This document shows positions 45,728-52,462 of a stretch of 52,462 bases of DNA, piece after piece (within the stretch, counting starts at the first letter, position 1; each line of letters opens with the position of its first letter). The notes under the pieces are model-generated. The model saw nothing but the letters and a program-made list of their open reading frames with translations, did no database searches and had not been told where the DNA came from. The stretch covers positions 1 to 52,462 of the forward strand of contig JYOD01000104.1 of NCBI GenBank assembly GCA_000955785.1, written 5' to 3'. Made by a program: the position numbers and the translations under genes. The DNA comes from Burkholderiaceae bacterium 16. GTDB lineage: Bacteria > Pseudomonadota > Gammaproteobacteria > Burkholderiales > Burkholderiaceae.

Positions 45728-45927
45728 ATTGATCCCCGGAGCTGGTTCGGCTCGCACGAGCGAGCCGGATATTTGAATGCGTGCGGCACGGATCGGCGTG
45801 CCGCCGCTGTAAAAGCCGGTTTTCGGGGTGGCCTGCTCCTGCACGGCAAACGCACGGCAAGTCAGACGACCGCGGAAACGGGCTACGACGCCCGCGCCGC
45901 ACGGGTAGGCGTGGCGCGGTCATTTGT

Positions 45928-45957
45928 GCCGAGGGGCACCTCACGGTGCCCCTCGGC
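45928..45957 (-). terminator. Perfect 13-bp hairpin between tsf and pyrH
   Basis: GCCGAGGGGCACC and GGTGCCCCTCGGC around a four-base loop. Neither strand has a strong T-run after it, so it may be a weak terminator, an attenuator or an RNA 3'-end protector rather than a full stop. Confidence 0.55.
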
Positions 45958-46012
45958 ATTATACGGCGGCCGCCGGGGCACCCTGCCGGGTACCCGCCTG
46001 GCCGCCAGGACT

Positions 46013-46891
46013 TCAGGCCTTCTGGGCGGCTGCCACCTGGGCGGCCACTTCGGCGGCGAAGTCGTCCTGCTTCTTCTCGATGCCTTCGCCGACCACGTAC
46101 AGGGTGAAACCCTTGACCGTGGTGTTGACGGACTTGAGCATCTGCTCGACGGTCTGCTTGTCGTTCTTCACGAAGGTCTGGTTGAACAGCGACACTTCCT
46201 TCAGGTACTTCTGCACCGAACCGTCGACCATCTTGGCGACGATTTCAGCCGGCTTGCCCGATTCGGCAGCCTTCTGCTCGGCGATACTGCGTTCCTTGGC
46301 GATCAGCTCGGCGGGCACGTCGGCGGACGACAACGACACCGGCTTCATCGCGGCAACGTGCATGGCCACGTCCTTGGCGGCGGTTTCGTCGCCTTCGAAC
46401 TCGACCATCACGCCGATGCGGGTGCCGTGCAGGTAGGCTGCCAGCTTGCCACCATTTGCGTAGCGCACGAAGCGGCGGATCGCCAGGTTTTCGCCGATCT
46501 TGCCGATCAGGGCGGTACGGGTGGCTTCAACGGAAACACCGTCGATTTCCAGCGCCGACAGCGCGGCCACGTCGGCCGGGTTCTGCTTGGCGACCAGTTC
46601 GGCGACCTTGGCCGAGAACGCCAGGAAGTCGTCGTTCTTCGACACGAAGTCGGTTTCGCAGTTCAGTTCCACCAGCGCACCGGTGTTACCGTCGATGTAC
46701 GACACGACCACGCCTTCGGCGGTGACGCGCGAAGCGGCCTTGCTGGCCTTGTTGCCCAGCTTGACGCGCAGCAGCTCTTCAGCTTTTTCCAGGTTGCCGT
46801 CGGCCTCGGTCAGGGCCTTCTTGCATTCCATCATCGGCGCGTCGGTCTTTGCGCGCAGTTCTGCCACCATGCTTGCGGTAATTGCCGCCAT
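46013..46891 (-). CDS. tsf: Translation elongation factor Ts
   Basis: 292 residues. It is the nucleotide exchange factor for EF-Tu. The N-terminal UBA-like domain has 'MVAELRAKTDAPMMECKKAL' with the conserved TDAPMM core. The core domain has 'EGVVVSYIDGNTGALVELNC' and 'ETDFVSKNDDFLAF'. The C-terminal part is 'SLFNQTFVKNDKQTVEQMLK'. It follows rpsB across a terminator-like hairpin, so rpsB probably outnumbers tsf in transcript. Confidence 0.97.
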   Translation of the reverse strand: MAAITASMVAELRAKTDAPMMECKKALTEADGNLEKAEELLRVKLGNKASKAASRVTAEGVVVSYIDGNTGALVELNCETDFVSKNDDFLAFSAKVAELVAKQNPADVAALSALEIDGVSVEATRTALIGKIGENLAIRRFVRYANGGKLAAYLHGTRIGVMVEFEGDETAAKDVAMHVAAMKPVSLSSADVPAELIAKERSIAEQKAAESGKPAEIVAKMVDGSVQKYLKEVSLFNQTFVKNDKQTVEQMLKSVNTTVKGFTLYVVGEGIEKKQDDFAAEVAAQVAAAQKA

Positions 46892-47011
46892 TTGTCACTC
46901 CTTGAATGGTTCGCCCCGGCCTGCCCGCAATCGATCTGGCGGGCCCGGGACCGGAGGTATGCTCAATTTCACCCACGCCAGATCATGCCTGCGGCGGATG
47001 ACAACAATTCG

Positions 47012-47040
47012 AAAAAAGGGGGCGTAAGATTCGCCCCCTT
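47012..47040 (-). terminator. Terminator/attenuator between rpsB and tsf
   Basis: Read on the minus strand: GGGGGCG, loop, CGCCCCC, then TTTTTT. It lies after the rpsB stop and about 120 bases before the tsf ATG, so it could reduce readthrough into tsf. Confidence 0.8.
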
Positions 47041-47153
47041 GATTGCCGGAAAGCCCCGGCTGCGCGCAGCGCACCGGCCCAGGGGCCGGTCGGCTAGCGG
47101 TGATGTGTCAGCTTGCTGTGCGCGCGGTACGGGGTCCTTTCGGCAGCAAGCGC

Positions 47154-47897
47154 TTAGGCTTCTTCGACTTCGACGAAATCGTCGCCGCCGCGAGCGGCTT
47201 CAACCACGTCCTGCACGGCGTTTGCACGGCCCTCCAGAATCGCGTCGGCCACGCCGCGCACGTACAGGGCAACTGCCTTGCTCGAGTCGTCGTTACCGGG
47301 GATCACGTAGTCGATGCCTTCCGGCGAGTGGTTGGTATCGACCACGCCGATCACGGGCACGCCCAGCTTCTTGGCTTCGGTCACGGCAATCTTGTGGTAG
47401 CCGACGTCGACCACGAAGATAGCGTCAGGCACGCCGTTCATGTCCTTGATGCCGCCGATGGACTTTTGCAGCTTGTCCATTTCGCGCTCGAACATCAGCG
47501 CTTCCTTCTTGCTCATGGTTTCCAGCGCGCCGGCTTCCTTGGCGGCTTCCATGTCCTTCAGGCGCTTGATCGAGATCTTGACGGTCTTGAAGTTGGTCAT
47601 CATGCCGCCGAGCCAGCGGGCGTCGACGTAAGGCATGCCTGCGCGGCCTGCTTCTTCAGCCAGGATTTCGCGCGATTGACGCTTGGTGCCCACGAACAGC
47701 ACGGTGCCGCGGTTTGCTGCCAGTTGACGCACGTACTTCAGCGCGTCTTGGAACATCGGCAACGTCTTTTCGAGGTTGATAATATGGATCTTGTTGCGAT
47801 GGCCGAAGATGTACGGAGCCATCTTGGGGTTCCAGAAGCGGGTTTGGTGGCCGAAGTGGCAACCGGCTTCCAGCATTTCGCGCATGGTAACGGACAT
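47154..47897 (-). CDS. rpsB: 30S ribosomal protein S2
   Basis: 247 residues from the ATG at 47897 (GGAG upstream). The motifs 'MREMLEAGCHFGHQTRFWNP', 'YIFGHRNKIHIINLEKTLPM' and 'PDAIFVVDVGYHKIAVTEAK' are standard S2, and the acidic tail 'GGDDFVEVEEA' is usual. It is the first gene of the run, read from the promoter near 48125 through a leader of about 220 bases. S2 autoregulates its mRNA in other bacteria, which may apply here. Confidence 0.97.
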   Translation of the reverse strand: MSVTMREMLEAGCHFGHQTRFWNPKMAPYIFGHRNKIHIINLEKTLPMFQDALKYVRQLAANRGTVLFVGTKRQSREILAEEAGRAGMPYVDARWLGGMMTNFKTVKISIKRLKDMEAAKEAGALETMSKKEALMFEREMDKLQKSIGGIKDMNGVPDAIFVVDVGYHKIAVTEAKKLGVPVIGVVDTNHSPEGIDYVIPGNDDSSKAVALYVRGVADAILEGRANAVQDVVEAARGGDDFVEVEEA

Positions 47898-48365
47898 GAA
47901 AATCTCCAAAAGGGTTAGGTCTGAAGGCCGCCCCGACATTCCTGAAAAGGAACACCCCGGATGGACGGACTCGCAATTTCAAACTTCAAACAATTCACAA
48001 GCGCCGGGCGCCTGCAAACAAAGCGAACACGCAACAACAAGTAACGTGTCCGGCCTCGCAACCACCAGCCACGCCACCGCATGCATCGCCGGGTGACGAA
48101 AAGCCGAAAGAAAGCCAGCCCAAGATTGTAGCAACAAAACAGGACTTCACTCAAGAGGCTAACTATGATGAGAAAGGTGGGCAGCCATCGGAAAGCCCCG
48201 GGGCGCCTCGCGCGCCGCCCCGCGCTTGCGCCGCCCGCCCGGACCGCGCCCGCATCCGGCGCAGCCCGTTTTCGGCTGCGGTCGATGCCCGATGGTGCGA
48301 TAATCCCACTTTCAGATTCGAATTAAGGCGCAGCCAGTGGCTTCGCCGCCACTTTTGCGAGCAGC
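47898..48365. other. rpsB leader and divergent rpsB/map promoter region
   Basis: 468 bases without a gene. The left half (to about 48118) is the likely rpsB 5' leader, long enough for an S2-responsive structure, though I could not fold it by eye with confidence. The right half is very GC-rich. GATAAT near 48299 is a possible map -10 box. Confidence 0.45.
48125..48154 (-). promoter_or_regulatory. Sigma70-type promoter of rpsB
   Basis: Minus-strand TTGAGT (48149-48154) and TACAAT (48125-48130) with an 18-bp spacer. Transcription would start near 48118, about 220 bases before the rpsB ATG. Confidence 0.65.
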
Positions 48366-49184
48366 ATGAGCATCCATATCAAGAACGCCGACGACATCGC
48401 CCAAATGCGGGTTGCCTGCCGGCTGGCCTCCGAGGTCCTCGACTACATCACGCCTTTCGTCAAGCCGGGCGTCACCACCGGCGAACTCGACCGGCTGTGC
48501 CACACCTATATGCGCGATGTGCAGGGCACGGTGCCGGCGCCGCTGAATTATGCGCCCCCGGGCTACCCCCCCTTCCCTGGCGCCATCTGCACCTCGGTCA
48601 ACGACGTGATCTGCCACGGCATCCCGGGCGAACGCGTGCTGAAGTCCGGCGACGCGGTCAATCTCGATATCACCGTGATCACCAAGGAAGGCTACTACGG
48701 CGACACCAGCCGCATGTTCATCGCCGGCGAGGGCTCGATCCTGGCCAAGCGCCTGGCCCAGGTCACGTTCGAGTGCATGTGGAAAGGCATCGCCCAGGTG
48801 CGCCCCGGTGCCCGCCTCGGCGACATCGGCCATGTGATCCAGGTCCATGCGGAAGCCGCCGGCTATACAGTGGTGCGCGAATACTGCGGCCACGGCATCG
48901 GCAAGAACTTCCACGAAGACCCGCAGATCCTGCATTACGGCCGCCCGGGCACCGGCATGGAGATCCAGGCCGGCATGATCTTCACGATCGAGCCGATGGT
49001 CAACGCCGGCAAGCGCGACATCCGCACCATGCCAGACCACTGGACCGTCAAGACCCGCGACCGCAGCCTGTCGGCGCAATGGGAGCACACCATCCTGGTG
49101 ACCGAGACCGGCTATGACGTGCTGACGGTCTCCGAGGGCACGCAGGCGCCGCCCGCCTTCATTACCGATTCTGTCGCAGCCTGA
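48366..49184 (+). CDS. map: Methionine aminopeptidase, type I
   Basis: 272 residues. It removes N-terminal Met from nascent proteins. The pita-bread fold shows all metal ligands: Asp pair in 'AVNLDITVITKEGYYGDTSR', His in 'EYCGHGIGKNFHEDPQ', Glu in 'MIFTIEPMVNAG' and Glu in 'AQWEHTILVTETGYD'. The conserved substrate His lies in 'NDVICHGIPGERVL'. It is divergent from rpsB, and a terminator follows its stop. Confidence 0.97.
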   Translation: MSIHIKNADDIAQMRVACRLASEVLDYITPFVKPGVTTGELDRLCHTYMRDVQGTVPAPLNYAPPGYPPFPGAICTSVNDVICHGIPGERVLKSGDAVNLDITVITKEGYYGDTSRMFIAGEGSILAKRLAQVTFECMWKGIAQVRPGARLGDIGHVIQVHAEAAGYTVVREYCGHGIGKNFHEDPQILHYGRPGTGMEIQAGMIFTIEPMVNAGKRDIRTMPDHWTVKTRDRSLSAQWEHTILVTETGYDVLTVSEGTQAPPAFITDSVAA

Positions 49185-49190
49185 CGCTAC

Positions 49191-49219
49191 GGGCGCCAAA
49201 GTTGGCGCCCTTCTTATTT
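49191..49219 (+). terminator. Rho-independent terminator after map
   Basis: GGGCGCCA-AAGT-TGGCGCCC followed by TTCTTATTT, starting 7 bases after the map stop and ending just before the glnD start. Partial readthrough into glnD is likely. Confidence 0.75.
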
Positions 49220-49233
49220 CAGCCGTCCCTTCG

Positions 49234-51837
49234 ATGCCCCCAGCCCCAGCCATGGACGCCACGCCGGAACTCATCCTCGCCACCCGTGTTCGCGATCAGC
49301 TCAAAGCCAACAAGCAAGCCGTGTTCGAGGACTTCAACGCGCACGGCCACGTCGGCCAGCTGCTGACGCGCCTGCGGCGCGCGGTGGACAACGCGCTGAC
49401 TGAAGCCTGGCGCGGGCTGGGCCTGCCGGCGCATAGCGCGCTGGTGGCCGTGGGGGGCTACGGGCGCGGCGAACTGTTCCCGTATTCCGACGTGGACGTG
49501 CTGCTGCTGCTGCCGTCGGAACCCGACCAGGACACCACCGAACGACTGGAGAAGTTCATCAGCCTGTGCTGGGACCTCGGGCTCGAAATCGGCTCCGCCG
49601 TGCGTACCGTGGACGACTGCATCCGCGAATCGCGCCAGGACGTGACCATCCAGACGTCCCTGCTCGAAGCGCGCCTGCTGACGGGCAACCGCGCGCTCTT
49701 CACCGAGTTGCAGGCGCGCTACCAGGCCGACCTGGACCCGCGCGCCTTCTTCCAGGCCAAGTTGCTGGAAATGCGCCAGCGCCATGCCAAATATCAGGAC
49801 ACGCCCTACTCGCTAGAACCCAACAGCAAGGAAAGCCCCGGCGGCCTGCGCGACCTGCAGGTCATCCTGTGGATGACCAAGGCGGCGGGCCTGGGGGATA
49901 GCTGGAAAGAGCTGTTCGAGCGCGATCTGCTGAGCGAGCGCGAAGCGCAGGAACTGGCGCGCAACGAGCGCCTGCTCAAGACCATCCGCGCGCGCCTGCA
50001 CCTGGTGGCCGGACGCCGCCAGGACGTACTGGTGTTCGACCTGCAGACCGCGCTGGCCGAGGCCTTCGGCTACCGCCAGAACAACAACAAGCGCGCCAGC
50101 GAGCAGCTGATGCGCCGTTACTACTGGGCGGCCAAGGCGGTCACGCAGCTCAATATCGTGCTGCTGCTCAATATCGAGGCCATGCTGTTCCCCAGCGAAT
50201 CCAAGGTGACGCGCGTCATCAACGAGCGCTTCGTGGAACGCCAGGGCATGCTGGAGATCACCAGCGACGATCTCTACGAGCGCGAACCCCACGCCATCCT
50301 GGAAACCTTCCTGGTCTACGAGCGCACGCCCGGCGTCAAGGGCCTGTCGCCCCGCACGCTGCGCGGCCTGTACAACGCCCGCACGGTGATGGATGCCGGC
50401 TGGCGCAACGATCCGGAAAACCGCCGCCTGTTCCTTGCCATCGTGCAGGAGCCGCAGGGCATCACCCACGCGCTGCGGCTGATGAACCAGACCAGCGTGC
50501 TGGGCCGCTACCTGATCAACTTCCGCCGCATCGTCGGGCAGATGCAGCACGACCTGTTCCACGTCTATACGGTGGACCAGCACATCCTGATGGTGGTGCG
50601 CAACATGCGCCGCTTCGCCATTGTCGAGCACACCCACGAGTTCCCCTTCTGCAGCCAGTTGATGGCAACCTTCGACCGCCCCTGGGTGCTGTGGGTGGCT
50701 GCGCTGTTCCACGATATCGCCAAAGGCCGCGGCGGCGACCACTCCAAGCTCGGCACCGCCGATGCGCGGCGCTTTTGCAAGCAGCACGGCATCGGCCGCG
50801 AGGATGCCGACCTGATCGCCTGGCTGGTCGAGCATCACCTGACCATGAGCCATGTGGCGCAGAAGCAGGACCTGACCGATGCCGACGTGATCCATGCCTT
50901 CGCGCGGGTGGTCGGCACCGAGCGCTACCTGACCGCGCTCTATCTGCTGACCGTGGCCGATATCCGCGGCACCAGCCCCAAGGTGTGGAACGCGTGGAAA
51001 GGCAAACTGCTGGAAGACCTCTACCGTATCACGCTGCGCGTGCTGGGCGGTGCCCGCGTCGATCCGCATTCGCTGTGGGCGCAACGCAGGGACGACACGA
51101 TCGCCCAGCTACGGCTCAAGGCCTTCGACCCGGAACTGGGCAAGCCGCTGTGGGCCCAGCTCGACGTCGCCTTCTTCCTGCGCCACGATGCGCGCGACAT
51201 CGCCTGGCTCACGCGTCACCTGTACAACAAGGTGGACAGCCCCATGCCGGTGGTCAAGGCGCGCCTGTCGCCCGCCGGAGAAGGCCTGCAGGTAGCGGTC
51301 TACGTCAAGGACCAGCCCGACGTATTCGCCCGCATCTGCGGCTATTTCGAACGCAAGAGCTTCTCCATCCAGGAAGCCAAGATCCACACCACCCGGCACG
51401 GCTACGCGCTCGATACCTTCCAGGTAACCGATCCGGGCATCAGCAGCGATGCGAGCGGCAATTACCGCGACATCATTGCGCTGGTGGAGCACGAACTGGC
51501 CGAGCGCCTGCAGCAGCAGGCCGCCCTGCCGGAACCCACCCAGGGACGGCTGTCGCGCCAGTCGCGCAGCTTCCCGATCAAGCCGCGTGTCGACCTGCGT
51601 GCCGACGAGCGCGGCCAGTATTACCTGCTGTCGCTCTCGGCCAACGACCGCACCGGTCTTTTGTACGCCATCTCGCGCGTATTGGCCAAACATCGCATCT
51701 CGGTGCATACCGCCCGCATCAACACGCTCGGTGAGCGGGTGGAAGACGTTTTCCTGGTCGACGGCAGCCGCCTCGCCTCGGATAACAAACTGCAGTTACA
51801 GCTCGAACAGGACCTGCTGGCGGCGCTGGCCATCTAG
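49234..51837 (+). CDS. glnD: PII uridylyltransferase/uridylyl-removing enzyme
   Basis: 867 residues; an ATG six codons downstream is an alternative start. It modifies PII proteins with UMP when glutamine is low and removes it when high, setting glutamine synthetase activity and NtrBC signalling. Domains in order: nucleotidyltransferase with 'VAVGGYGRGELFPYSDVDVL' (about residues 70-100), a helical linker, the HD domain with 'WVAALFHDIAKGRGGDHS' and 'LVEHHLTMSHVAQ' (about 480-560), then two ACT domains ('FARICGYFERKSFSIQEAKI', 'RTGLLYAISRVLAKHRISVH') that bind glutamine. Full length. Confidence 0.96.
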   Translation: MPPAPAMDATPELILATRVRDQLKANKQAVFEDFNAHGHVGQLLTRLRRAVDNALTEAWRGLGLPAHSALVAVGGYGRGELFPYSDVDVLLLLPSEPDQDTTERLEKFISLCWDLGLEIGSAVRTVDDCIRESRQDVTIQTSLLEARLLTGNRALFTELQARYQADLDPRAFFQAKLLEMRQRHAKYQDTPYSLEPNSKESPGGLRDLQVILWMTKAAGLGDSWKELFERDLLSEREAQELARNERLLKTIRARLHLVAGRRQDVLVFDLQTALAEAFGYRQNNNKRASEQLMRRYYWAAKAVTQLNIVLLLNIEAMLFPSESKVTRVINERFVERQGMLEITSDDLYEREPHAILETFLVYERTPGVKGLSPRTLRGLYNARTVMDAGWRNDPENRRLFLAIVQEPQGITHALRLMNQTSVLGRYLINFRRIVGQMQHDLFHVYTVDQHILMVVRNMRRFAIVEHTHEFPFCSQLMATFDRPWVLWVAALFHDIAKGRGGDHSKLGTADARRFCKQHGIGREDADLIAWLVEHHLTMSHVAQKQDLTDADVIHAFARVVGTERYLTALYLLTVADIRGTSPKVWNAWKGKLLEDLYRITLRVLGGARVDPHSLWAQRRDDTIAQLRLKAFDPELGKPLWAQLDVAFFLRHDARDIAWLTRHLYNKVDSPMPVVKARLSPAGEGLQVAVYVKDQPDVFARICGYFERKSFSIQEAKIHTTRHGYALDTFQVTDPGISSDASGNYRDIIALVEHELAERLQQQAALPEPTQGRLSRQSRSFPIKPRVDLRADERGQYYLLSLSANDRTGLLYAISRVLAKHRISVHTARINTLGERVEDVFLVDGSRLASDNKLQLQLEQDLLAALAI

Positions 51838-51860
51838 GCCGGACGCCCCACATAGAAGAT

Positions 51861-52462
51861 ATGACCGATAGCAATTCGCCCAAGCGCAAGACGCTGGGCA
51901 TCAAGGCCGCCTCCGAAGGCAACGCCCGCAAATCCGGCGCCACCCGGCCGGTGCGCGTGTCCGACCTGAACCGCGGGCGCGTACGCGCCGTGGTCGACGG
52001 CATCAAGCAGGCACAGGAGCGCGCCGGCGGCGGCGAGCGCTCGCGCAAGAAGGTGGAAGACGGTGCCCAGCGCCCGCCACGTGGCCCGCGCATCGGCGAA
52101 GGCCAGGACCGTCCCCGCCGCTTTGCCGGCGAAGGCGACGACCGTCCGCGCCGTTTCGGTTCCGGCGAAGGGCAGGATCGTCCGCGGCGCTTTGCTGGCG
52201 AAGGCAATGATCGCCCGCGCCGTTTCGACTCCGGTGAAGGCCAGGACCGCCCGCGCCGTTTCACCCCTGGTGAAGGCCAGGATCGCCCGCGCCGTTTCAC
52301 CCCCGGTGAAGGCCAGGATCGCCCCCGCCGTTTCGGCCCCGGCGAAGGTCAGGATCGTCCCCGCCGCTTTGCTGGCGAAGGTAATGATCGCCCGCGCCGT
52401 TTCGACTCCGGTGAAGGCCAGGAGCGCCCGCGCCGTTTCACCCCCGGCGAGGGCCAGGATCG
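51861..52462 (+). CDS. Protein with Gly/Arg-rich tandem repeats, probably a pseudouridine synthase N-terminal extension (3' end outside window)
   Basis: ATG at 51861, open to the right edge (200 codons). Residues 1-78 are basic and hydrophilic ('MTDSNSPKRKTLGIKAASEG', 'RVSDLNRGRVRAVVDGIKQA'). From residue 79 an 11/12-residue unit with core 'GEGQDRPRRF' repeats ten times and continues off the edge. This resembles RGG-type disordered RNA-binding tails. In related bacteria such tails can precede an RsuA/RluB-type pseudouridine synthase domain, and that is my best guess from memory of the neighbourhood; no enzyme motif is visible here. Confidence 0.5.
   Translation, partial: MTDSNSPKRKTLGIKAASEGNARKSGATRPVRVSDLNRGRVRAVVDGIKQAQERAGGGERSRKKVEDGAQRPPRGPRIGEGQDRPRRFAGEGDDRPRRFGSGEGQDRPRRFAGEGNDRPRRFDSGEGQDRPRRFTPGEGQDRPRRFTPGEGQDRPRRFGPGEGQDRPRRFAGEGNDRPRRFDSGEGQERPRRFTPGEGQD
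52095..52462 (+). repeat. In-frame 33/36-bp coding minisatellite with a 177-bp higher-order period
   Basis: Ten complete units plus part of an eleventh, each encoding GEGxDRPRRF plus one or two variable residues (A, GS, DS, TP or GP; one unit has E for D). Units 3-5 and 8-10 share the same variant order, and their DNA is nearly identical 177 bases apart (for example TTTGCTGGCG at 52191 and 52368). This shows duplication of a five-unit block. All lengths are multiples of three, so the frame is kept. Confidence 0.9.

Noticed and set aside
52095..52462. CRISPR array
   Set aside because: The units are contiguous, without unique spacers, and code in frame for a repeated peptide. There are no cas genes.

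Overview
The window is high-GC proteobacterial chromosome. The right part carries the conserved order rpsB-tsf-pyrH-frr-uppS-cdsA-dxr-rseP-bamA-skp-lpxD-fabZ-lpxA-lpxB-rnhB, with map-glnD divergent, and to its left lie ppsA/ppsR, nfeD/qmcA, smpB/ratA/rnfH and guaB/guaA. This order and the protein sequences fit a Burkholderiaceae beta-proteobacterium, most likely Cupriavidus or close to Ralstonia. The genus is an inference from gene order and protein character, not a database match.

Region 1 (1-15.6 kb) is accessory: small detoxification, efflux and hydrolase modules, each paired with a local repressor whose operators can be read in the DNA. A NemR-like TetR gene and an alpha/beta hydrolase-isochorismatase pair share an 18-bp pseudo-palindrome. 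A PadR gene and a divergent NmrA-YCII-MATE set share two ATGT-N8-ACAT sites. A MarR gene and an enoyl-CoA hydratase gene share three copies of a 12-bp palindrome. There are also two further alpha/beta hydrolases, a MAPEG protein with an overlapping tiny ORF, a bestrophin-like protein, an MFS transporter, an SRPBCC protein and a MocR regulator broken by a frameshift.

Region 2 (15.7-19.0 kb) is a scar of gene remnants around two intact SDR genes. It holds the C-terminal half of an epoxide hydrolase, two pieces of a zinc alcohol dehydrogenase in swapped order, and a chimeric ORF joining the N-terminus of a saccharopine-dehydrogenase-like protein to the last codons of a LuxR-type regulator. It ends at the 3' end of guaA.

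Region 3 (19.1-32.4 kb) is housekeeping: guaA, a small membrane protein, guaB, a DMT transporter, a DUF4124 protein, rnfH-ratA divergent from smpB, qmcA-nfeD, ppsA divergent from its regulator ppsR, and an rRNA/tRNA methyltransferase gene.

Region 4 (32.4-49.2 kb) is the large minus-strand translation/envelope run from rpsB to the SpoU methyltransferase. It links ribosome and EF-Ts supply, UMP kinase, isoprenoid and phospholipid precursors, outer-membrane protein assembly and lipid A synthesis. A roughly 115-bp imperfect palindrome lies between fabZ and lpxA. On the plus strand map and glnD follow, then the start of a protein with a long 11/12-residue tandem repeat that runs off the right edge, probably the N-terminal extension of a pseudouridine synthase.

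No tRNA, rRNA, CRISPR array, integrase or intact insertion sequence was recognised.
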